In this document: piece after piece, positions 39,401-51,400 of the stretch
Position numbering within the stretch: position 1 is the first letter of the stretch
How the letters are laid out: every line of letters starts with the position of its first letter
Source: Branchiostoma floridae
Taxonomy: Eukaryota > Chordata > Leptocardii > Amphioxiformes > Branchiostomatidae
NCBI RefSeq assembly: GCF_000003815.2
Contig: NC_049991.1
Coordinates: 1,120,613-1,184,612, forward strand
Direction: 5' to 3'
DNA: 64,000 nt
The notes under the pieces: generated by a model
What the model saw: the letters and a program-made list of their open reading frames with translations, nothing else
Told to the model about the DNA's origin: nothing
Database searches by the model: none
Translations under genes and position numbers: made by a program

Positions 39401-42400
39401 ATTTCCGGTTGGAATATGCAAATATCTGAGGAAAAACTAAATGTTGGGCTTCGCCCACATAACAATGTTACTTGGTGAGAAAGATCAGTGGGTACTGAAA
39501 TCATGTGAAGCTTATTGCTCAGTCAATTGATCAGCATTTTCTCTATATTGGCCACCTATCTATAGTGGCCACATTTCTCCAGCCCCTTGCGTGGCCACTA
39601 TAGACAGGTTTGCCTGTATATTGTATCAATCTGTCTTAAGTTTAGTTTTTCTTTTTGGATTCTCAGATGACCCCCTTAACAGAGGTGGATGGAGAGCAGT
39701 TATCAGACCCAAACGACTTCTCGCAACATCTAACCCTTGCAAGACAGGGAACAACAGACGTTGAACCAGATAGTGAGTGTGTGAGACATTATAGACAGGT
39801 CCAACTACACTGCACATGTGTGGATTCAGGGGGAGGTAATATGCCACTACACATGTCATAAGTGCATATCATGATCATTAGAAAAGTCCCTTCTTCTGAA
39901 GACACCACAAGGCCATCCGTATACAAACTGATTTTCCATTTTCTCTCTGCAAGCTTACCCATGTTCATGACAGCCCGTGCCAGCGTCATGGGGGCCCTCA
40001 ATGCTACCCTTTTCCTGCAGAGAAAATGAATAATAGTCATTAGGTTGGTACATTACACTACCAGGGTAATGAAATGACTACATATGCATGCCACTGGCTG
40101 CTATCCATTAGAAGGGGTCTTCTGAACTTTCAGGGCTTGAAATACCACCTGCATATGCAGGTTATTGCAGGTAAAATTGGAGCTGTGCAGGTATTTCTTG
40201 TCTACCTGCACCTAACCTGCACTGGTTCTTGTATTGGGTTTATAAACACAATCATGTACTGTGCTGTAGGTTTTTACAACCTGCATTGACTGTTACCACC
40301 TATGAAGTATCGAAGAAATAATGGCAATGGTTTCTGAACAGATTTTAGTATGATCCATACTTCCCAAATATTTAGTGGTGCAGGTAAAACTTGTCTGGTG
40401 CAGGTAATTTCCAATGTTACCTGCACCTGTGCAGGTATGCAGAAAAAAGTATTTCAAGCCCTGACTTTTGACTTTGCAATAATGCTATATTCACATTCGA
40501 TACAGCACTGTAATGGAAACTCTTGCAGCTTTAGGGTCTGCCAGTCAATAAACATCTATATTGTAGTACTAGCAACTGGGCAAAGGTGCTACAAACTGAC
40601 AGAACAGTTGATTTCGGCACTGCTGGTGTGATCACTGATCCAGTCGTATCTACTCTCTGAATAAGAAGCACTACTTAATGGTTATGTATTCTGTATGTTC
40701 AATGCAGTGGTTTCAAGTTTGTGATGAACATATTAACTCAAAAACTGAACACTTTGCAAACCACTGCAAACATTTACTGTATTCTATCAGAGACAGAATA
40801 AGCGGCATTTCATACTTGGCTTTCTGTGTGACACCCATAATCTCGCTCATGGACTGTGCCGATCCTCTGGGGCGCTTCCTGCGAGGTTTGTACAGCACGA
40901 GCTGCGTCTCCTTCCTCATGCTGCCCTGGTTCACGATACGCGGCTGTTCCTCCGCTGCCTGGGGCTCAGTTTCGTTCCAGATGTCCGCCTTGCGTGGAAA
41001 CTCCACACTGCGGTCCTGAGAGTTTAAATTTGATTGTCTTTAATTTGTCTTGATCTCTCTAAAGTCTGCCAAATCCCTGCATGGTATAATGTACAACACT
41101 AACTTGGCTACCCCCACACATAGTAAACTTAAAATCAAATGTCTTTAAAGTATTATGAGGTGTTATTATTTTGTTTGAACCTTAGTTTATTCATGAAAAC
41201 TCAAATCTGCCTGCAGGCTGCTTTTCATTGAGGTCATGAGGGAAGAGGCTAGCGTCAGACAACGTATATAACAGAGATAAGTTCCAATGAGTCTTATAAG
41301 CCTATATACACAATTTTACATACATGGTACAAAATACATAGCGAGAGAAATGATTTGATTCCATTCATTTTGGTCCTTTCTGTTACTTTAAGAGTCTCTT
41401 GAAGGAAGCCAGAGTTGGGGCTGTGCATATGTCTGGTGGTAGACTGTTCCATATTATTGAGTTTTGGATTACAAGTCTAACATTTCTATTCAGCCTTTGG
41501 GCAACAATCTTTTACTTGTGCAATGAAAAAAAAAAGTTACACAAGAGGCACATGTTACTCACAGTTCTTGTGATGGGTTTTTTCTTGGGTGGCGGCACAG
41601 GTTTGGGATAGTAGGTGATGCGTCCTGATTGGCTGGTGCCCAGGCGCTGTGTGTCGACAGGCGGGAACGTCACCGACTCCGCACTGGGGGGCGGGGCCAG
41701 ACCTGTCACCCTGGAGATGGACGGCTGCAAATAGACAAAATATCAAATTTTATATGTGTCTATTAATAAACAATCAGGAAAAGATTGATGTGATAAAATA
41801 TAATAAAAATAACTGATCACTCCTGTTAGGCTGAGTTGATTTGATTATATGGAAGACATCTGCACATGCATTAATTTTCATCTGTTTCCGAAAAGCAAGA
41901 AGTTTTCAATTGTGACAAAAAATCTAGCTACAAAATTAGAAAAACTCGTACATGTCATAGTCCCAATGAAGCTTGGTGTTGGTTAGGTTAAGTTTAGTTT
42001 TTCCATAACGTCATACTCGTATATATCATACATTGCAAAAACATTTTGGACATCGTTTTCTTATGTCATTGAATGCCAAAGTCAATTCAAAGGTCAAAGA
42101 AGATGATGTGAAAGAACAACTCAATATACCATACTCTGTATGTTTAGTCAATTGTTCAACCTTCCTGATCAGATTTCATAATGACGGCACATAAGTTTTG
42201 AGGATGCTATCCACACAGTCCCATCAACATGGCCTTATGTCATAATAACACAGTATTCAAGTCAAACATTTCTGCCAGTCAATTCTGAACAAGGCTGGAA
42301 CATACCATCCTCATCTTGCCAGGGGGGCTGCCTGGTGTAGTAAGTGTTGTAGCAGCCTGACTTCCAAGAGCTGTACATGCACACACAAAGTGAATAATAA

Positions 42401-45400
42401 ACAAGTTGTATTACTAACTAAATGGCCACATTTTTGTAAAAATGCAGAATGTTTTCCCTCTAGCTTTCTTTCAAGCTACTGGAATACTACCATTAGGCTC
42501 GATAGCAAGCATAGACAACTTTCTGCATGAAATTTTGAAACCAAACACAGCTTTTCAAACGTAGCATGTTATAGATACGTGTAAGGGATGTCGCTGTAGC
42601 TCAACTGGTAGTAGTCTCACAGTTGAGCTCCTGGTTCCAATTTTAAAATGCATAAATGTGTTGCTGGACAATATCACATATTGTATACGGTATGGCCCTG
42701 TTTCATCTCCAGTATTTTCTGTCTTGCACCATTTATCCCACATAAGACACATTATCATATAGCCGGGCGCCGCGGACCAATCAAAAGGCCCCATTCTACG
42801 TTGGGTTATGANNNNNNNNNNNNNNNNNNNNNNNNNNNNNNNNNNNNNNNNNNNNNNNNNNNNNNNNNNNNNNNNNNNNNNNNNNNNNNNNNNNNNNNNN
42901 NNNNNNNNNNNNNNNNNNNNNNNNNNNNNNNNNNNNNNNNNNNNNNNNNNNNNNNNNNNNNNNNNNNNNNNNNNNNNNNAAAAACTGCAATGTTTTGAAT
43001 ATTTTCTGTGGAAATTTTGGTTTCAAACTGCAATCTGTAAACAAATGTATGTACCAAGGAACAAATGTGAACTTTCAGAAATTCGACAAAGGAATTCACA
43101 CGTATAGTACCCAGGGATCTATGCATCATACAGGAGTTTGCAAGTTTGGGTAGGCTATATGATAATAACGTTAATGACGCTTCGCTCACTTGGTGGTTTT
43201 ATTCGGTGGTTATAGCAAAGGACCAGGCGTTATGACACCATAAACACCCCTGGGCGGGTCATTAACCCTTAATTAATGACTAGGGAAAGTTAGTAATGTT
43301 GTTATGATACACAATATATGTGATTATCATTACCCAATGACGACGCAGCCAGGGGTTGGTTCCAGTCCTTGGTTGACCAGCGAGGGTCCACCTGTACGGA
43401 GCTCTCCGCAGCCTGCTCAACCTTCTCGTACATTCCACGCAGGCTGCGCGACAACTTGTCAAGGGCTTTCCTCTGAAAGGGCATAGGTTGTCATTTAATC
43501 CATCAAGGTATATTCTGAATAGCCGACAAACAAATGTAGACCTTCTGTTACAATGTTCTTTGTGCTATGTTCTTTGTACATTGCACACTCACTATTGCAC
43601 ACGCACAGTCTTATTAATAGTACGTAGGATCTGGACAATTATCATAGTAGATGACGAACAACTAATAAATTAGAATTGAAAATACCATATTTTGGGTACA
43701 ATAGTAAATCATTTTATGGTGTCAGTTTGAACATAAAATGTGCTGTGTGTATTCTCAATGGAATGGTTTTGTTTCAATTTAATTTCATAATACATGGTAA
43801 AGTTTCTCACATGTGGATCGATGATGTCACTTCCTTTTCTTCTTGGTCGCCATGGTAACTCAGGACTGCCAGGTACATCTAATTAGATAGACAGAAGGGA
43901 TAAAACTTGACCAATGACCACAATCTCTCCTGTTGGTTATCTTCACATATTTCTAACCTTAAATTGATTATCCAATTTGTACCTGTCGTCAGAGCCATGG
44001 AGAGCCAAACAAGCAACAACTGCATACATGTATGTGAATTACAGGTTTGACTACAATGTCAACTCTTAGAATTCCCACGGGTATCCTACAGGTAAGGCTG
44101 CTACATTAATAATAAATAGTGTTATTTATGCCCTCACAAGAAGTGTAGCCCACCCAATTGCAAGTGGCATCCCGAAAGTAGTTCGCTCCGGCATTCATTA
44201 TATACTATAAACAGTCGCTTCTAGCTCTGACATTCATTGTACACCACATAATATAGCTTGTCTGCTGTTCCGTCTGGGATCCTGGACTACGTTAACGTTT
44301 GCTGAACTGCCCTGCCCATTCCACTATAGAGGGCGTGGCCACTAACCAGCCATCAGCCAATACACCTTTACATGTAGGTTGTCAAAAGGGACGCTCTTGC
44401 CAAATTAGGCCTGCTCATTGATATTCAACAGCAAGTGAACAGCATGATCAGTGTTTGACAGTCCTTTCTATATCTCGTTTATCAGATACCCGGTTTTAGA
44501 TCTGTTGGATTTGTGGGTAAAGAGTGATCACAGCACCACCGAACATTAAAAAAAACTGTTCTCCTATTGCAAAAAGAAACAGATTTTCTGTGCACACTGT
44601 GGTCGGTACTGCTCATTCATATTAATAAGCAAGTGAGGTCAATAGCGAAAAAGGAAAAGGCAGTTAAGCAGAGTACAATCCAAGCTTCTAGGACGCGGAC
44701 TTGACTCTGTGTAGGAGAATGTATTTAAGTAGATCTCTTTAACTTCACCATTTTGTTAAAAATGGTTGTCTGAAGGTAAAAATATACATTGTACATGTAC
44801 TTTGCAGATTACTTAAAGTTTCCCATGACAAAGTTGATGTTGTACTCACATGGCTCCACATAGCTGGAGTGAACAGCCAAGCCCAGCTGGTGGTAGGATA
44901 ACGGGTTCTCCTCCAACAGTGCATTTGCATAGTCGTTCCACTCGTAGCGGTGATGCTTGGAGCTCCAGTAGTCAGGAGCGCCACCGAGCAGTTCTTCTGT
45001 TTCTGTCAGGAACACGCCACTGTCTGCGGCACCAAGCTTGCCAGGAGTTTCTAAGTCAAAAACGAAATGAGCAGTCACATACATGTATAGTCTTAGGTTA
45101 TACATTAGTTGCATGTATTACATCAACACTTTGATTTTGAGCCCAAGACCTTTGGGTTATGACGACAAGATTCTGTACAAACAACTACAACAGGGATGCT
45201 AGCGTTACCAAAACAAAAATAAAACTGCAGTGGATGACACTTGGACAGAAGGAAAGTGCCCAGACTTTGCATGATGTACAAAATGACCAACAAACTGGTG
45301 GACATACCAACTGATAAGTATCTAATACCAGCTCAAAAACGAACAAGAAACAGTCATGCCTTCAAGTACCAGAGTTACCAAGCTAGGATTGATGTCTTAA

Positions 45401-48400
45401 AAAATGTGTGCTTTCCCAGAACTATCGTAGAGTGGAATTGTAACCACCAAGGATGGTAGAAGCATCCTCTCTGGATAGTTTTACAAGTACAGAATGCTTG
45501 CAGATAGATGTACAAAGATTAGGTGTAACGGGTTGTTCTGCGTAATATAACCAGCTGCAGCCGCACCACATGCCTTCAAAGCTGGTGTGTTATGCCAGCT
45601 ACATAGATACAGATACAGATACATGATTTCACCTGTCTTGACGTCCTGTAAAGCAACCCTCTTCTCTGCCTGCTGATGAGATGCCATGTGTGCTGAGTCT
45701 GTAGTCTGGTGGGACTGTCTGCTGTCTGTGCCTGCAGATTCTGTTGGATCTGTGGAAGACTCCATCTGAAGGGAAAAACATTACATTTATACGACGTGAA
45801 AATATACTACCACACATAGGAAGGATATCTATTAGACGTCCGAAAAAACATGTTTTTATGTTGCTTCTTTGCCTTTATAGTTGGATAATCAGAGCTCAAA
45901 TGTTGCCACAAGGTTCACCCTGTTGTCCCACCATCTTCACCGATTCCCTATGAGGAGACCACACTTTATGTCCCTTCCAAAAGACAGGTGCAGCCCCAAC
46001 TGAGATGCCCTAATGGGGGATCCCAGTTAGAACCAGAGGCTAAATCCTGAGACTACTACCAGTTGAGCTACAGGGACAGCCCTTAAAAATCCCCACATAC
46101 TGTAAATGCAGAAACTTTTTGCGGTGGTTTAATGTTCGCAGTTTTTGTGGTGGCCACTTCACTGTGAACTTAAAACCACCGCGACCATTTTTCCATGACA
46201 GTAAGATACTACAGTGCATTGTGTTACCACGAACTTAAAACCACCATGAAAAGTCCTATTTCCCGCTTCTGCGAAATTAAATCCCCGCAAACTTAAATGC
46301 ATTTCCAGTACCTCTTCTGAATCAGCCTCTCCTGATCCGTTCTCCATCACCCTCTCCTCCTCCTCCTCCTCCTCTGTGGAGCTCATCTCCTCAGACTCCT
46401 CCCCTGACTCCTCAGAACTCATCTCCTCAGAGCGCTCCTCATCACTACTGTACAGGGAGCTGGGAGGGTACACTGTTGCTTCAGTTGCCAGTGTCAGCTC
46501 TCTCTCTTGCTTTCTGATATGTGTTGGTGGTACCGGTGACACGTCGTCTTCACTGTCCAGTCTGCCCTGCAAAACTCTCTCATTCTCCTCCAAAATATCA
46601 CTGTACGGCCTGTCACTGGAGATGGTCGATCCCTCCGCTGATGTTGTGCGTTTCTGTCTTCTCTTCGTTTTTGTTTTCTTCTGTTTCATATGAGTCATTT
46701 GTTTACTATGAACGTCATCTGGCAGTGTTTCTATGGGAGTTTCCAAGTCATATTTGTCCTCTATGGATGCCCTCTCCAAGTCATGAGAAATGATGTCGCC
46801 TTGGTCGAGTTTTTCTAAACTGTGCTGCAAACTTGGCTGGATGTGTGGCACAACTCTGACTTCTCTGTCTGCGAGTGACAGGATGCTGTCAGAAGACAGG
46901 GAGTGGGAGAGTCTGTTTCTGTCTAACAAACCTTCAATTCGACCTTCTAGCCACTCCACTCTGTCTCTGGCATGCTGTACCTGGAAATGTGGAGACAGGA
47001 GACACCAATAAAAAACAGGGTAGTAAAACATATTAAAGATAAGATATATTTGACTTAAATAAAAGCATCTGTGAATCTTTAGCATTATCCCTTCAGGTAA
47101 CTGAGGAACTGCTTCTCAAGAGAGCCCTTAACAAAATCACAACAAAGATACAAAAGAGAATCACTAACATAAATCTAACATACCATACATTGAAAATGAA
47201 ATTCAAATTTAGGTCATAAATAATACAAAAGGACACAAAAATTCAACTATACAAACAAATACTACAAAGCAAAAGAATAATATATATAGTAAATTATAAA
47301 TGTGTTAATTGCAAATAGAAAGACATTCAAGTAGAACCAAAGTTTCAAAACCAATCGCTTCATTCAAAGCCAATATTGTATAAAGAAAGAGCATCTATGA
47401 ATGCAAAATTCCAGATAATACTGAAGCAGATGTCATGATCAGTATACTAACCTCCTTATCTTCGCGTATAGCTTTTTTCAGTATTTCTCTTGCAAATAGC
47501 AGCTCATCATTGATCTTCGAGGCAACCTGTTGAAAGAGTATAATTCATTTACTATTACAGGCACTAGAGTTTCAAGATCTCCTACCTCCGTTCACGTACT
47601 GAGTGATGTGTTATAAATGTTTATCATTGATAATCCAAAGAAGAACCTCATGTGCTAATATCCTATTATCTTCTGCGCCTGAACAAGGAGGTTGAACCTC
47701 CTTGGCCTGAATAACACAAGTTGTTGAAAGTATGAAAATCTTATCAAAGATTACATCAGATTACAGCATTGGAAGAGCTGGGAGAGGAGTTCACTAACAC
47801 AAGACAAGGGCTCCCCCTAGTGATAAAAAAACAGACCTGCAGCTTGAGCACCATCTCCTCAGACTTGGCCCTGAGAATGTGTACTTGGGTTTTGTGGAAG
47901 TCCACCTCTGAGATAGAGCGGGAATTCTTCAGTTCCTGTAAGGACTTTGCCAGGCTGTCCTGAAGGTCCTGAATCACCTGAACCTGAAGAATATAAAACA
48001 GTTCCTCAACCTTCAGTCATTATCTCCAGGAAATATTTTCACTAGCATCTGTCTGTCGGTCAACAAAGTAACTCTAAGAAAACTTCTGAATGGATTGTTA
48101 AATTGGTGTGCAGGGGTAGTGTGACAAAAGCTGGAAATGATTAGATTTGGGGCCCCCTAGTGGTTTACCCTGGTACTGCAGCGGAATGTTATGTTTGGAT
48201 GGAGTTCTGAACAAGTTGTGGTCACAATGTTTGGATGTTAGATGGCTATTATGCTCGGGAAGAAGTGACCTTAGTGTAGGCCAAGCAGGTAGGGTTGCAG
48301 TTGCAGGGACTTTTTTGTAAAAGAGAATAACTCGTAGGTTGCTTAGAGCAAAATGTAATTAAGCAAAATGGGGGACATTTGCATGATTAATGAGTATATC

Positions 48401-51400
48401 ATATCATAGCAGTTTTTTTCAAAGCATCTCTTGTCCCGGACATGATAATTATGTTTTTGACCTTTTGGTGGCAGATAATGTTTGACGTTAGGACAAGGTA
48501 GGCAGGTTTGCGCCCCTAATGTTTAATTTTGGAACTGCAGGGGCATTTTTGTCAAGACATTCCAAAGAGGATAACTGATCAAATGATATGTTACGAGTAC
48601 CACTAGGTTTTCACAGACTATGTCTGGCCTTGGTCTGGGTCATAGCAGCAGGGCCTTGAAATACAGTGTTTTGACGAGATTACCGTATGTGAAAGGGCAC
48701 TGACACACATCGTAAGCAATTATAACAATAGCAAAACAAACAGTGTGGGGGCTTTCTGACTGTGGACGGCGTCCCCAAGCCTATAGCTTCAATGCAGAAC
48801 ACAAAATTATAGTTCACATTTCTCAACTTCATCAGGGTTGGACAAGTCCACAAACCTGATTGTCCAGGGCAAGTGAAAGTGTCCATTGGGCAAGTGAATG
48901 TCCTGCAGGGCAAGTGAGATTTTTTCCATGAGTAACTAAGATACTTTTTATACTTGTTACTTTTCACTGTCATGGCATCCTGCATTGGTTAACACAGAGA
49001 AATAGGGCCACTAATAGAAGAATTCCATTGCTGGAAGTGAAAATACATGCATGTAGAAAAATCATTATAATGTCATTTTATGTTTCGGACAAGTGAAAAG
49101 TTGGTTTGGACAAGTACAATTTTTATGTACTTGCCTGATATTGAAGCAGCGTTTGGCCAGAGTGGATAGGACAAGTGAATTTTAGAAAACTTGTCTAACC
49201 CTGTAAGTACGGATTTCTTGGCAAAATGTGTGTCGCAACTTTTTTTTAAGAAGACAGCCTCTGTTGGTGTCCGAGTCATCCAAAACAAAATGAGGCTGTC
49301 ATTTGATGCGTGGACAGCACTCTGGCCAAACGCTGCTTCAATATACTTAATATATATGCCTTCTACAGCATACTATTAAAAAACCCAGATCATATCAAAC
49401 ATAATGCAAACTGCAGTGAAATGTCCTGCATAATTGATGTATAGATAAGTGGCCTTTATTCCATGACAGAACGCTGGGCTCCAGAGATGACTATGTGATC
49501 ATGTGCGTGTCACCAACATCAATTATTCAAAACACCTTTTTCAAAAAAATCTCGGCAAATGTTAACTAGACAGGAAAACGATTTGAACTATTATGCATTG
49601 CACAAAGGCAACAGTCTCTTTACTTTGATTACTTTTTGATATTCTTTGTGTATAAGATGACCAAATGCTCTTTTGCGAAATGGTCAAAGTTATTATTGTC
49701 ACTATAATCAGTGCATAAATCCATCAATCAGAAGTTTTTTTCTGTAGCGTAGAGATTGCCAGGAATTTGGAAACAGTAAATCTTCCCTTTGAATACAAGG
49801 CACGCTGCAAGGGTGCCTTCCAAAAATTTTCAGTACTTGTCTTTTGTATCTTTTAAGTTCTAATGTCGGTCCTTTAAGATATTATGTGCACAGAAAAAAC
49901 AATACAAACAACATCAGGGCTGAATTTACTTGACTGTACATGTATGTACCCTCTCTCGTGTAACACATCAAATTCCACTTACGCAACACATTTTCTTTCC
50001 CTTTTTACTCCATAAAAAGCAATGCATTGGACATGTTCATTTGTTTATGTTGCATACCCGGTAAACTGCCCTGTAGCGCACACCAGTTTGTATTGAAAAA
50101 TAAAAGCTTCATATGTGGACAGAATTATTTGGTCCACTCACAAGAAGGACTCCTTCTCTTTTTGATTATTGAATTGAATGAAAGACCTTTATTGTACATT
50201 ATCATATAGCCAGGTGCCGCAGACCAATCAGAAGGCCCCGTTCCACGTTGGTTATGACGCCGTAACACAAAGATTCAGGCCAGGCAGGTGGCTATCGCTC
50301 CTCTGATTGGTCAGAATGAATTGACACCGGCACCGGTGTCGATATGCATCGACACCGGCACCAGTGTCGATGCAAATCGACACCGGTGCCGGTGTCGATT
50401 CATTTTGACCAATCAAAAGTAGCGATACACGCAAGAAAGTAAGGTATATGCAGGCATCGGCCAATAAAAAGGAGCGAAACATATGCCAGAGCAGAGAGAA
50501 TAAGTACAGACTGCAAGGGGGAATGGCTCCTTCTAACATTGATGATAAGTTTTGTTGTTCTAAAAAGCCTGCAATGTTTGGAATATTTTCTGTGGAAATT
50601 TTTGTTTTAAAATGCAATGTGTAATCTCCTTACATATGCATGTACCAAAGAACAAATGTAAATTTTCAGAAATTCGACAAAGGAATTCACACGTATAGTA
50701 ACAAGAGATCTATGCGTCATACAAGAGTTTGCAAGTTTGGGTAGGCTATATGATAATAACGTTAATGACCCGCCTGTTCCTCGGTGTACATGGTGTCATA
50801 ACGCCTGGTCCTGCGGTCTGGGGGATCCACTAAATCTCGTGGGGGGCTTCGCTCACTTGGTGGTTTTTTTCGGGAGTTGTNNNNNNNNNNNNNNNNNNNN
50901 NNNNNNNNNNNNNNNNNNNNNNNNNNNNNNNNNNNNNNNNNNNNNNNNNNNNNNNNNNNNNNNNNNNNNNNNNNNNNNNNNNNNNNNNNNNNNNNNNNNN
51001 NNNNNNNNNNNNNNNNNNNNNNNNNNNNNNNNNNNNNNNNNNNNNNNNNNNNNNNNNNNNNNNNNNNNNNNNNNNNNNNNNNNNNNNNNNNNNNNNNNNN
51101 NNNNNNNNNNNNNNNNNNNNNNNNNNNNNNNNNNNNNNNNNNNNNNNNNNNNNNNNNNNNNNNNNNNNNNNNNNNNNNNNNNNNNNNNNNNNNNNNNNNN
51201 NNNNNNNNNNNNNNNNNNNNNNNNNNNNNNNNNNNNNNNNNNNNNNNNNNNNCCCCTACAGTTACTTGTGCAACACCATATCTGTTAATAGTCACTTTGT
51301 TATGGATTGTGCTCAATATAATGATAAACGCACAGAGCTGTTCACATTACTTTCCGCATGCTCTAAAGAATTTGCTACTCTGTTCGATAGATAAACTCAA

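Noticed and set aside
43846-43859. X-box-like GTCGCCATGGTAAC
   Set aside because: It lies within coding exon 7, so it is probably codon-driven coincidence.
45241-45459. Independent 72-codon gene
   Set aside because: It is the frameshifted C-terminus of a CR1/Jockey-like LINE.
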